Assembly: GCF_900258045.1 (NCBI RefSeq)
Contig: NZ_OGVD01000002.1
Location: 248,001 to 312,000, forward strand
From: Sphingorhabdus sp. EL138
GTDB taxonomy: Bacteria > Pseudomonadota > Alphaproteobacteria > Sphingomonadales > Sphingomonadaceae
DNA length: 64,000 nt
Direction: 5' to 3'
The translations under genes were made by a program, and so were the position numbers. Position 1 is the stretch's first letter. Every line of letters starts with the position of its first letter. Below the pieces are notes generated by a model. That model worked only from the letters and a program-made list of their open reading frames with translations, was not told the origin of the DNA and did no database searches. Positions 33,133-41,272 of the stretch are shown here, piece after piece.

Positions 33133-34683
33133 CTATAGGCCGAGCGATCCCGGATTCATAAGCCCCTTTGGATCAACGGTTTTTTTCAAATCTTGCAGCA
33201 GGCCATCGGCGGCCGAGTCAAGGCTGTCGCGGTAGCGATAGGTTCTCCCGATCTGCAAATGCGCCGCGCCCTGATCATGGAACAGGTCGACAAGCGCCTG
33301 TTTCAGTTTCTGGGTCAGCTCCCATGCTTCGCTGTTGCTTTCCAATGTCGGCAGCTTTGCGAAATGTGAAGATTCTATAGTCGCCTGATGGACAGGGTTT
33401 GAAGCATCTGGCCAGTAGAGGCAGGGCTCGATAATCGCGCCTGAACCGCTGACGGCCGATACCAGTATACCGGTGAAGATGCCGTGCCGGTCCATCTCTG
33501 CGCGATGATCTTCGAACAACCTCAGGATCGCATCGTAACAGGCAACTGCCCGGCTATGCGGCAGCAAACCGTGAACCGGTGCCCAGCGTTCGCCTTGCGG
33601 GCCGAGCATGCTGTTGAGCGGCCCGAACGGATTGGCGCGGATTATCTTGGGAATGGTGTTCTCGGTCTCGGTGGCCCCATTATCCAAAGCCATTTTTCGT
33701 GCCCGTTCCAGGTCATCATCCGCCGCCGCCTGAATACGCGCCTCGGTCAGTACATGGAGCGAGAATTTCGCCTCGTCCATAAAGTCGCGGCCCGCGGCAA
33801 CAACTTTTGCCCCTTCTTTGATCGCGCCCCAGACACTGCCCTGTTTTTTCATCATCTGACCTAATGCCTTGGCGTCGCTGCCAAGGCTGTCGCGTTGCAT
33901 GCGAATGGCGTTCAGACTGGGGTCAAAACCGAAACATTCGGTCGAAACACCGGAACGTTCGATGGCGCCCATTGCCGAGAGAATGTCCTCGTGCTTTTCG
34001 AAGGTGAAGCTGGCATAGCCATGAGCCTCAGCTTCAGGGATCAAGCGCAGCGTAATCGTTGCTTTCATACCAAGTGCACCGGTGTCGGCCAGGAAAAGCC
34101 CGGTCAGGTCGGGACCATAAGGCCGAGTGAAATCCGCACCGGTTTTCAGGATCGTGCCATCCGCGAGTACAACTTCCATGGCGATACAGCTTTGTGCCGC
34201 GGTGCCATAGCGACCGGAACCCCAGAACAGGCAGTTCTGGCTCATCCCGCCACCAATCGATGCCTTCAGCCCGGAAAGGGTTCCCCAGAACGGCGTGCGT
34301 AAACCGTTCGGCGCAAGCGTTTCATATAATTTCGCCCAGGTGCAGCCCGCCTCGACCGTGACCGTCATATCGGTCTCGTTAATCTCCAGTATCCGGTCCA
34401 TCGCAGCGAGGTCGAACAATACAGCGCCAGCCTTCTCCGTCGTATAGCCGCCTGTATAGCTCATCCCGCCACCGCGCGGGACGACCGGGATATTCTGAGT
34501 CGTGGTGGCAGCAATTGCTGCCGACAGTTCATTCTTGTCTTTGGGCCGGACCACCGCAAGCAGATCCGCACCGCGTTGATAGACATCATGGGCATAGAAG
34601 TTGAGCGTTTCTGAATCGGTCAGGACTTCCGCGCCCGTATCGGCGATAAATTCTATGGCTGTGGGATTGGCTTTCGTGGCCAT
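33133..34683 (-). CDS. FAD-linked oxidase (GlcD / vanillyl-alcohol oxidase type)
   Basis: A 516-residue flavoprotein with the PCMH-type FAD-binding domain. VVPRGGGMSYTGGYTTEKAGAVLFDL, then TVTVEAGCTWAKLYETLAP and GTLSGLKASIGGGMSQN, are the FAD pyrophosphate-binding segments. The C-terminal HLQIGRTYRYRDSLD and DPKGLMNPGSLGL are typical of D-2-hydroxyacid dehydrogenases and 4-cresol/vanillyl-alcohol-oxidase relatives. It would oxidise a hydroxy acid or a benzylic/allylic alcohol. ATG at 34683 overlaps the MFS stop (ATGA) and the stop is six bases before the nitrilase-fold gene. No signal peptide is visible, so it acts in the cytoplasm. Confidence 0.92.
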   Translation of the reverse strand: MATKANPTAIEFIADTGAEVLTDSETLNFYAHDVYQRGADLLAVVRPKDKNELSAAIAATTTQNIPVVPRGGGMSYTGGYTTEKAGAVLFDLAAMDRILEINETDMTVTVEAGCTWAKLYETLAPNGLRTPFWGTLSGLKASIGGGMSQNCLFWGSGRYGTAAQSCIAMEVVLADGTILKTGADFTRPYGPDLTGLFLADTGALGMKATITLRLIPEAEAHGYASFTFEKHEDILSAMGAIERSGVSTECFGFDPSLNAIRMQRDSLGSDAKALGQMMKKQGSVWGAIKEGAKVVAAGRDFMDEAKFSLHVLTEARIQAAADDDLERARKMALDNGATETENTIPKIIRANPFGPLNSMLGPQGERWAPVHGLLPHSRAVACYDAILRLFEDHRAEMDRHGIFTGILVSAVSGSGAIIEPCLYWPDASNPVHQATIESSHFAKLPTLESNSEAWELTQKLKQALVDLFHDQGAAHLQIGRTYRYRDSLDSAADGLLQDLKKTVDPKGLMNPGSLGL

Positions 34684-35990
34684 CAGCTTGGCTCCATGGC
34701 TAGTTTTTCTGTGGGGGAGGAATCAGTTTCAGGGAAGCTCTCCGGATAACGGCCGAGGAACAACAACAGCCCGCCGCCAATTACGAAGGCAAAAATGGCG
34801 ACACTCAATATGGGGTCATAGCTGCCCATATTGTCGCGTACGCTGGCGTAGATGATCGGCGACAGGGCCGAGAAAAAACCGAAAGGCATATAGAGCATGC
34901 CATAGATTTTACCATAATTGGCCATGCCGAAATAGCGCCCGGTCAGATAGGCGATCAGATCGCTTTCTGCCCCTGCTGCGAAGCCCAGGAGGAAACCCGC
35001 AATTGCAGCCATCGAAAAGCTAATGTTGTCGCCTAGCAGGACATAGCATGAGATGGCCGGCAAGCAGAGCAACGGAAAGGCAACAAAACCCTGCCAGAAC
35101 CGGTCGAGCAGCGCGCCGGTAATGATCCGCCCGGACAATATGCCGATGCCCAGAACTCCCATGACGGATGCTGCGGTTTGGGCGTCCAGTCCGCGGTCGC
35201 CAAGCATTGTCGGCAGATTGATAAATGCACCGCCGAAGGCTGTGGCGATGACCGCGATAGACAACCAGATCAACCAGAAACGATAGTCTTTCAGGGCCAC
35301 ACGCAATGTGACGCCGGTCAGGTTGCCGCTATCGCTTAAAATTGCCTTGGGACGTTCTTCCGGCCGCGGTTCGCGGAACAGGAAATAACCAAGTGGCAGA
35401 GCAACGAACAGCGGCAGAGCAGCGACGATGGCAAACATCGCCCGCCAGCCATAGTTTTCGATACCCCAAACCGCGAGCTTGGGAACGGTGATAGCGGCAA
35501 GACTGGTGCCAAGCAGCAATATACCGAGCGCCAGTCCGCGATTTTTGTAGAACCACAGATTGATTGCGCGGCTCCAGCTGACCGGCGTCGAACCAATGCC
35601 AATCAAGCCGACAAGTACCCACAAGGCATAGTAGATATAGAGGGTCGATGTGACCTGTGCCGTCGGGGTCAATGAAATAGCTGCGAAAGACAGGCCAAAG
35701 GCTAGCAGCGAATAGAGCGCGACTTTCCGCACACCATATTTGTCCGCCAGCGAACCAAAAAATGGGGCCAGCAGAGATGCGATAATGCCGAAGATCGTTA
35801 TCGGAAAGAGTATCTGGGTTCGGGTCCAGCCGAATTCTTCAATGAGCGGTTCGACGGTAAAACCGATGACATTAAAGGGTATTGGTGATGCGCCGCAGGC
35901 TACACCTAGGACGCCGGCGAGCAAGACCTTCCAGCCCATGGCAAATTCGCTTCGCTCGGGTTCGGTCACTGATGTTTCTGATATATTCAT
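34683..35990 (-). CDS. MFS transporter (oxalate/monocarboxylate-like)
   Basis: A 435-residue major facilitator with about 12 membrane segments. FGSLADKYGVRKVALYSLLAFG in loop 2-3 is the MFS signature (G-x-x-x-D-K/R-x-G-R/V-K). GIGSTPVSWSRAINLWFYKNRGLALGI resembles the oxalate:formate antiporter and monocarboxylate group. ATG at 35990 has GGAGAGG about 12 bases upstream. It is the first gene of the operon MFS / FAD oxidase / nitrilase-fold / methyltransferase / small partner. A degenerate GTCCGGAC operator (36032-36047) lies 42 bases upstream. It probably brings the organic-acid substrate across the inner membrane. Confidence 0.93.
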   Translation of the reverse strand: MNISETSVTEPERSEFAMGWKVLLAGVLGVACGASPIPFNVIGFTVEPLIEEFGWTRTQILFPITIFGIIASLLAPFFGSLADKYGVRKVALYSLLAFGLSFAAISLTPTAQVTSTLYIYYALWVLVGLIGIGSTPVSWSRAINLWFYKNRGLALGILLLGTSLAAITVPKLAVWGIENYGWRAMFAIVAALPLFVALPLGYFLFREPRPEERPKAILSDSGNLTGVTLRVALKDYRFWLIWLSIAVIATAFGGAFINLPTMLGDRGLDAQTAASVMGVLGIGILSGRIITGALLDRFWQGFVAFPLLCLPAISCYVLLGDNISFSMAAIAGFLLGFAAGAESDLIAYLTGRYFGMANYGKIYGMLYMPFGFFSALSPIIYASVRDNMGSYDPILSVAIFAFVIGGGLLLFLGRYPESFPETDSSPTEKLAMEPS

Positions 35991-36031
35991 TGTGCGCTTG
36001 TGCCTCTCCGATGGATGACAGGCAAGATATG

Positions 36032-36047
36032 ATTAGTCCGGACATCT
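36032..36047. promoter_or_regulatory. Degenerate GTCCGGAC-type operator upstream of the MFS operon
   Basis: ATTAGTCCGGACATCT matches 13 of 16 positions of ATTTGTCCGGACAAAT and keeps the full GTCCGGAC core. Its distance to the MFS start (42 bases) is like that of the stronger sites. Confidence 0.5.
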
Positions 36048-36100
36048 GCGTCGACACGATCGGTGTGTCTAGCGTCCGGCCTGTCGCCTGAAATCAAATG

Positions 36101-36138
36101 TTCCGCTGGCTCCGGGGATGAGCCTGGAGCCAACGGAA
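36101..36138 (-). terminator. Hairpin after TonB receptor 2
   Basis: TTCCG-C-TGGCTCC and GGAGCCA-A-CGGAA form a 12-bp stem with one mismatch and a 12-base loop, beginning about 30 bases past the receptor stop at 36170. In the leftward transcript it is followed only by CATTTGATTT, a weak T-tract, so termination may be partial. It also separates the receptor from the MFS promoter. Confidence 0.55.
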
Positions 36139-36169
36139 AGCGATATTTTCGGCCTTGCTTCCTTTGTCG

Positions 36170-38707
36170 TTAAAAATCAAAACGTCCCTTGATCAGGAAG
36201 GTCCGTGGTGGGTTCAGATAGCTGAAATTGGCCAATGTGGATTCCACTGATTCCTCATCGAAGCAGTTTTTGCATTCTGCTGTGATCGACCAGCCTGCAT
36301 CGCTCTTTAGCGCCAGTCCGGCATTGACGATCCACCGGTCTTCCGAAAAGCTCCCGGTTATGACATCGCCATTGCCGAGCGTGTTTGAAGGGAAAACCGT
36401 TCCGGACGGGCCCGTTATCGGCTGATCAAACAGCGTGACTTCGCTGGTACCGGTTTCGCTGTCGCTGCGCCAGTTGGCATTGATCGAAGGAACAAGCGAC
36501 AAACCATCGCCAAATTCCGCAGTATAGCTTGCGCCAATTGCAATGGTGAAATCAGGTGTTCTGACAGGTTCTGCTATACTGCCGTCCGGCGCAACAATGC
36601 CCACACCACAAGATGCTGCCGTATCTGCTCCGGCTACATTGGGGATCAATCCACCAGCGAGCTGGGCCTGACAGGCTGCTTGCTGGGCATTGACGGACTG
36701 CACGCCAAAGGCATCGAGCGGCGCTGCATTGCGATCAATGCGGTAATTATCGTCCTGATAGCCCAGAGATGCGAAGATATTTAGCCCATCATAAAGTGCC
36801 GTGTTCAGCTCAACTTCAAGCCCGCGGTTCCGGTAATCGGCAAAATTCCGGGTGATGAAAGCCAGGGATCCATCAGGACGGATAAAGGCGGAAGGGGTTT
36901 GCAAGCCATCAATATCAAGCTGGAAGGCGGTAACATTCAACCGGACACGGCGATCGAAAAATTCCGATTTGAAGCCGGCTTCATAGCTCCATGCCTTTTC
37001 AGGACCGAAGGGCAGAAGCTCCCCGGGCGATGTTCCACGCGCATTCCAGCCGCCCGATTTGAAGCCGCGGGTGGCGGAGGCGAACAGCAGAATGTCATCC
37101 GACACATCATAGTTTATCGCAAAGCGCGGGGTCCAGATTTTGACATTCTGTTCCTGCGGAATGGCCGCTCCGTTATTTGCAACCAGATTGGCGCTGTCGA
37201 TACAGGTGCTTGGAGCGAACTGAAACGGGCCGAAACAGGTATTTTGTCCCAGGGCATTGGTTCCGACAATTGGCCGATTGTCGCGCACCGCAAAGGTCTT
37301 TTCCTCATCCGTATAGCGGATACCGGCGGTCAGTTTCAGTGCGTCGGTGATATTGACATCGGCTTGCAAATAGCCGGCCCAAGCCGTGGTTTCATTGCGG
37401 ATCTCCCTGTCCGCGAGAACCAGCGGGAAGCCAGCCGGAAGCGGCGGAAAGGCGAGGGAGAATATGTCACCAAAGTCAGTCCGGTTATTTTCCTCGAAAT
37501 AATAAACGCCACCGACAAAATCGATCAGGCCATCGCCTAGCGAGCCGGTAATCTTGATTTCTTGTGTGAACTGGTCATGTTCGCCCTGATTGGCGATGGT
37601 AAAGCCGCCGCTGGTGAAACCGATGACCGGCGGTATTGGCGTTGAAGTGCTTGGCAAGCCGCGACCATCGGCAAAGTCGAGCCCGAAATCCTGGCTTAAA
37701 TCAATGAAGCCGGTAATCAGATTGACCGTGATATCACCCAAACCAATTTCGAGATTGGAAGAGACAAAATCCATCTCGACTTCGTTGCCCAGCCCGAAAT
37801 CGCTCTTAGGACCCGTTAAAATACCGTTGAAATTACTGTCCTTGGTCAGGCCCGTTGTGACAAATCGTCCAGAGCAGTTGGTCGGATCTGCCGGATCGCA
37901 ATCAAAGTTCAGGATGTTTCCGGCATCGGCATAGGTATGCATGTAAGAGCCGGTCCAGCGAACGGAGTCAGACAATTCTCCACGGAACCCCAAGCGGACA
38001 CCCCAGCCATCGGTTTCATTGGTGCGCTCTCCGGTAGTCGTGTTCTGGGCATAGCCCTCGTCGTCCTGAAAATAGCCGGAGACTTTGACGGCGAAGCTGT
38101 CTGCCAAAGGCACATCCACCGATGCGCGTACAAGATAGCGTTCATAGCTGCCATATCCCGCTTCCACATAGCCAGCAAATTCATCTCCGGGTTCTTTCAG
38201 GATCACATTGATCGCGCCGCCGGTTGTATTCCGGCCAAATAATGTACCCTGGGGACCGCGAAGTACCTCCAGGCGTTCGACATCGAAAAAGGACAGGTTA
38301 TTGGCATTTTGCCGCGACATGTAGATATCGTCGACATAGGTGCCAATGGGTGGGTCAAATGTGGCAATGGATTCCGTATTGCCGATCCCGCGCAGGAAAT
38401 AGGAGTTGGCGGTGCCGAGGCCGGTATTGTTTAGTCCAACGAGATTGGGGACAAATTGTGCTACCTCCAAAGCATTGGATACGCCGCGGGTTTCGAGTTC
38501 CTCGGCAGAAAAGGCGCTGATCGCGATGGGGATGTCCTGAACGCTCTCTTCTCTGCGCTGTGCAGTCACCACAATGACATTCAGTCCACCTTCTTCAGAC
38601 GCTTCCTGCTCTGTTGATGATTGTGCATGGGTCGGCGCACCCGCTAGCGCCGTTAGTGCCAATCCAAAAATGGCAGTATTTCGATAGATTGCTTTGCGCG
38701 TTGTCAT
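36170..38707 (-). CDS. TonB-dependent outer-membrane receptor 2
   Basis: An 845-residue TonB-dependent receptor. A signal peptide covers residues 1-28 (cut after PTHA). The TonB-box region VIVVTAQRREES lies near 45, and a plug with ISAFSAEELETRG, YFLRGIGN and EVLRGPQGTLFGRNTTGGAINV follows. The barrel ends in the terminal Phe of FLIKGRFDF. ATG at 38707 follows AGGGAG; the longer form would start inside the operator region. It differs substantially from the receptor at 10572, so the two may take up different ligands. An operator AGTTGTCCAGACAAAT lies 50 bases upstream, and LysR-like direct repeats are further upstream. Confidence 0.95.
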   Translation of the reverse strand: MTTRKAIYRNTAIFGLALTALAGAPTHAQSSTEQEASEEGGLNVIVVTAQRREESVQDIPIAISAFSAEELETRGVSNALEVAQFVPNLVGLNNTGLGTANSYFLRGIGNTESIATFDPPIGTYVDDIYMSRQNANNLSFFDVERLEVLRGPQGTLFGRNTTGGAINVILKEPGDEFAGYVEAGYGSYERYLVRASVDVPLADSFAVKVSGYFQDDEGYAQNTTTGERTNETDGWGVRLGFRGELSDSVRWTGSYMHTYADAGNILNFDCDPADPTNCSGRFVTTGLTKDSNFNGILTGPKSDFGLGNEVEMDFVSSNLEIGLGDITVNLITGFIDLSQDFGLDFADGRGLPSTSTPIPPVIGFTSGGFTIANQGEHDQFTQEIKITGSLGDGLIDFVGGVYYFEENNRTDFGDIFSLAFPPLPAGFPLVLADREIRNETTAWAGYLQADVNITDALKLTAGIRYTDEEKTFAVRDNRPIVGTNALGQNTCFGPFQFAPSTCIDSANLVANNGAAIPQEQNVKIWTPRFAINYDVSDDILLFASATRGFKSGGWNARGTSPGELLPFGPEKAWSYEAGFKSEFFDRRVRLNVTAFQLDIDGLQTPSAFIRPDGSLAFITRNFADYRNRGLEVELNTALYDGLNIFASLGYQDDNYRIDRNAAPLDAFGVQSVNAQQAACQAQLAGGLIPNVAGADTAASCGVGIVAPDGSIAEPVRTPDFTIAIGASYTAEFGDGLSLVPSINANWRSDSETGTSEVTLFDQPITGPSGTVFPSNTLGNGDVITGSFSEDRWIVNAGLALKSDAGWSITAECKNCFDEESVESTLANFSYLNPPRTFLIKGRFDF

Positions 38708-38756
38708 TTTCGTCTCCCTGGTTCCGGACATGAACAGAATGCTTGATGTGCATCCA

Positions 38757-38772
38757 AGTTGTCCAGACAAAT
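38757..38772. promoter_or_regulatory. GTCCGGAC-type operator upstream of TonB receptor 2
   Basis: AGTTGTCCAGACAAAT matches 14 of 16 positions of the consensus palindrome and keeps both TTGTC and GACAA half-sites. It lies 50 bases upstream of the receptor start at 38707. Confidence 0.65.
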
Positions 38773-38809
38773 TTTAGGAGTCTTCGCTAATCTTCTTGAT
38801 AGGGTCAGT

Positions 38810-38846
38810 GCTAACAACCAATTGGGCGTTATCTACAACCAACTGG
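38810..38846. promoter_or_regulatory. ACAACCAAYTGG direct repeats, possible LysR site
   Basis: ACAACCAATTGG (38814-38825) and ACAACCAACTGG (38835-38846) repeat with a 21-base period, two helical turns, so both face the same side of DNA. The first copy is part of GCTAACAACCA (38810-38820), which recurs exactly, inverted, at 39902-39912 upstream of the LysR gene. Placed between lysR and the TonB receptor, it is a likely LysR activator site. Confidence 0.5.
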
Positions 38847-38859
38847 ATTTTCGCGACTC

Positions 38860-39849
38860 TTATGGCCTTTCCGCCACAGTCATCCCGTGCAACTGATTGA
38901 TGCCGACAATAGATCGGCAGGCGGCGACCAGTTCGTTTTTCAGGCTCTGGGCTGCTGGCTGCAGCAAGGAATTGCGGCGAATCGCAAAATAGGCGGTACG
39001 TGCCACCGGAAACTCTGTCCCCTCAATGATGTGATATTGGGCGCGCTCCTCTTCCGTTGCGATCAGTTCCTTGGCAAGCAGCATGACTGCGTCGCTTTGC
39101 AACAGGGTTGATTTGGCAAGAATAACCGAATCCATATCGACATATTTGGCCGGCGGGGAAAGACCGGCGGCAAGAAACACGTTGCAGATACGCTGCCATT
39201 GCATCTGGAGCTGCATGGATACCAGCCATGTCTGGGAAGATAAGTCTTCCAGCGTAATGTCGGTTTTCGATGCGAGCGGATGATCGCGCCGCATCATGAT
39301 AACATCGCGGTCCTCAAACATCTCGGTCGTGTCGATGGCATTGTCGATTTCGAGATCGGAGGGCGGAGCACTGGCGACAAATTCAACCTCCCCGCGCAGC
39401 AGCTTCTCGTAAAGCGTTTTGGTGTCGCCTGAGGTGATGCTCAGTGTCACGCCCGGCTGCTTCTCGCTGAAACGATTGATCACCATGGGGGCTATGCGGG
39501 TGAGGAAGGACCAGCCGAGGCCGATGCGGACATAACCGCGATCTGCACCGCGCATGGCACTGATCTCTGCGGCTGCGAGTCGGCTTTCCGCGGTAATGAC
39601 TTTGGCGCGGCGGGCCAGGGCATGGCCGAACTGCGTGGGTTCAGCGCCAAATGCGCCTCGTTCGAACAGCCGCACACTGAGTGTCTCTTCCAGCTTTGCA
39701 ACACTTTTGGAAACGGCCTGCTGGCTGACATCATTATTGCTGGCGGCGCGGGAAAAACTGCCTGTGTCATAGACGGACAGAAAATGCTGCAATTTCTGCG
39801 GATCCATCGATGGCTTGATGAAGCGTTGGCGCAAGTCGGGTTCGGTCAT
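38860..39849 (-). CDS. LysR family transcriptional regulator
   Basis: A 329-residue LysR regulator. The N-terminal helix-turn-helix is near residues 15-75 (LQHFLSVYDTGSFSRAASNNDVSQQAVSKSVAKLEETLSVRLFER), followed by a periplasmic-binding-protein-like effector domain with GYVRIGLGWSF and EFVASAPPSDLEI. ATG at 39849 has GGAGAGG upstream; the longer form from 39876 is less likely. It is located between TonB receptor 2 and the small unknown gene at 39965. The motif GCTAACAACCA occurs on both sides of the gene, so it probably regulates itself, the divergent small gene and the receptor in response to a pathway acid. Confidence 0.92.
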   Translation of the reverse strand: MTEPDLRQRFIKPSMDPQKLQHFLSVYDTGSFSRAASNNDVSQQAVSKSVAKLEETLSVRLFERGAFGAEPTQFGHALARRAKVITAESRLAAAEISAMRGADRGYVRIGLGWSFLTRIAPMVINRFSEKQPGVTLSITSGDTKTLYEKLLRGEVEFVASAPPSDLEIDNAIDTTEMFEDRDVIMMRRDHPLASKTDITLEDLSSQTWLVSMQLQMQWQRICNVFLAAGLSPPAKYVDMDSVILAKSTLLQSDAVMLLAKELIATEEERAQYHIIEGTEFPVARTAYFAIRRNSLLQPAAQSLKNELVAACRSIVGINQLHGMTVAERP

Positions 39850-39901
39850 CAATATTCCTCTCCAGATATGATACAATCAATAGCTGTACAAAAGCCAATG
39901 A

Positions 39902-39935
39902 TGGTTGTTAGCAGGCGAGTATCACGTCGCCTAAC
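39902..39935. promoter_or_regulatory. LysR intergenic region: TGGTTGTTAGC and an inverted repeat
   Basis: TGGTTGTTAGC (39902-39912) is the exact reverse complement of GCTAACAACCA at 38810-38820. Overlapping it, GTTA-GCA-GGCGA (39907-39918) and TCGCCTAAC (39927-39935) form an interrupted inverted repeat. The region separates lysR from the divergent gene at 39965. Confidence 0.45.
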
Positions 39936-39964
39936 GAATGCAAAATGTTATGCAACAGGGGCGG

Positions 39965-40435
39965 ATGACCGTGACAGCGCAGACCAAAGCGATACTGACC
40001 GATCTCATGCCAGGTATGATGAAGCATGAAGGCGTTTGGACAGGTATTTACCGTCATGTCGACACGGAAAATCAACTGGTCGATCGGCACAAGGCGCGCG
40101 TTGAATGCATTTTTCCACATGACGGTCCCTACGCCTATATCCAGAAAAACCTGTTCCGGTGGGATGACGGCCGCGAATATCGATCGACCCTCAACGGTGT
40201 GTTGCGCGATGGCAAGCTGTGGTGGGACAATGATAATTTCGATGGTTGCGGATGGGAAACGGACTTTGGACTCGTCCTGCTCAACCTGAACCGCAAGGAT
40301 GATCCTGGTGCGAATTTCTATGAGATTATCTGCCTCGGCGACGATGGCAACCACCGGGCGCGGACGTGGCACTGGTTCAAGGACGGACAATTGTTCAAGC
40401 GAACGCTGTGCGACGAACACCGGATCATGGACTAA
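39965..40435 (+). CDS. Unknown protein, paralogue of the gene at 19923
   Basis: A 156-residue soluble protein of a family I cannot name. It shares with the protein at 19923 the HEGVWTGIYRHVD start, the central LWWDNDNFDGCGWE and the C-terminal RARTWHWFKDGQLFKRTLCDE. ATG at 39965 is preceded by AGGGG; in-frame ATGs at 39938 and 39950 have no ribosome-binding site. It is divergent from lysR across the GCTAACAACCA-type site and is followed by an operator and the second small membrane protein. The aromatic, beta-strand-rich pattern could suit a ligand-binding barrel, without evidence for catalysis. Confidence 0.75.
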   Translation: MTVTAQTKAILTDLMPGMMKHEGVWTGIYRHVDTENQLVDRHKARVECIFPHDGPYAYIQKNLFRWDDGREYRSTLNGVLRDGKLWWDNDNFDGCGWETDFGLVLLNLNRKDDPGANFYEIICLGDDGNHRARTWHWFKDGQLFKRTLCDEHRIMD

Positions 40436-40468
40436 CCAATCTGTTGGGATTTCCGGATGGGCATTGCA

Positions 40469-40484
40469 ATTTGTCCGGACATAT
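40469..40484. promoter_or_regulatory. GTCCGGAC-type operator upstream of membrane protein copy 2
   Basis: ATTTGTCCGGACATAT matches 15 of 16 positions of the consensus palindrome. It lies 41 bases upstream of the start at 40526, the same arrangement as for the paralogous membrane protein at 29111. Confidence 0.75.
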
Positions 40485-40525
40485 ATGATCATGAGATGAT
40501 CAGGTAACAGACGGGGGCCGGTGCG

Positions 40526-41212
40526 ATGATAGAACTTTTCAACTTTTCCTTTTATCAGCTGCTGGTCTTTGTCCACATCCTGCTGTTTGTCCTGTGGCTC
40601 GGTGCCGATGTCGGCGTCTTCATGCTCGGCCAGCATTTTCGCAAGCGGGAGAAATATGATCTGCCGCAACGTTTGATTCTGCTGCAACTGCTCGTCAATC
40701 TTGACATGACGCCACGCACCGCCTGGGCCTTGATGGTGCCACTTACGATAACGATGGTCGATGCCGGGGGCTGGTGGGACGTGCCGGTCTGGGGTGTGGC
40801 GCTCTCCTGGGTCGTCGGGGCTGTCTGGCTGTGGCTGGTCTGGGATGCGCATATCCATGACCAGACCGAGCGCGCTGCACGGGATCGGAAAATCGAGTTT
40901 GTACTGAAAATCGGCCTAACCGCTTTTTACCTTGGCCTCGGCACCCTTTCGTTGGTGCAAGGCGAGCCGCTTATGCCGGTATGGCTCGCGACCAAGGCGC
41001 TCATGTTTGGCCTGATTTTCGCTGCGGCCATCATGATCGATGTTGCGTTCAAGCCGGTTGGGCCACAGCTTGGCAAACTGATTGCGGAAGGATCATCGGA
41101 TGAAACCGAAATTCCGTTGCGTAAGACAATGGACACCACTCGCATCTGGGTCTGGATCGTCTATCTGTTGCTGCTTGCCACGGCGTTTCTCGGCAATATC
41201 AAGCCGTTTTAG
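40526..41212 (+). CDS. Small integral membrane protein, copy 2 (CopD-like pattern)
   Basis: A 228-residue membrane protein with about five to six hydrophobic segments. Helix 1 has VFVHILLFVLWLGADVGVFMLG and the C-terminus ends LLATAFLGNIKPF. It is paralogous to the protein at 29111, with matching length, His in helix 1, the WLG(A/G) turn and the FLGxxKPF end, although overall identity is low. ATG at 40526 follows a GGGGG-containing ribosome-binding site. An operator of the same family lies 41 bases upstream. It may be haem- or metal-binding or a transport component; I cannot assign a function. Confidence 0.8.
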   Translation: MIELFNFSFYQLLVFVHILLFVLWLGADVGVFMLGQHFRKREKYDLPQRLILLQLLVNLDMTPRTAWALMVPLTITMVDAGGWWDVPVWGVALSWVVGAVWLWLVWDAHIHDQTERAARDRKIEFVLKIGLTAFYLGLGTLSLVQGEPLMPVWLATKALMFGLIFAAAIMIDVAFKPVGPQLGKLIAEGSSDETEIPLRKTMDTTRIWVWIVYLLLLATAFLGNIKPF

Positions 41213-41215
41213 GGC

Positions 41216-41246
41216 AAAAAAAGAGGCCGACCATATTGGCCGACCC
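41216..41246 (-). terminator. Rho-independent terminator for the DUF1838 gene
   Basis: In the leftward transcript GGGTCGGCC and GGTCGGCCT pair as a 9-bp stem (three G-U pairs) around the loop AATAT, followed by C and seven T residues (A-run 41216-41222 on the plus strand). It begins about 26 bases past the DUF1838 stop at 41273 and nearly touches the stop of the convergent membrane-protein gene. Confidence 0.7.
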
Positions 41247-41272
41247 CCAGGGAGAAACTCTGACGCGAAGCC

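Noticed and set aside
39908-40858. 316-codon open frame on the minus strand
   Set aside because: Runs across two rightward genes, an operator and an intergenic region; not consistent with a real gene.
41225-41245. GGCCGACC direct repeat as a regulatory element
   Set aside because: Better explained as the two arms of the terminator at 41216-41246, paired with G-U wobble.
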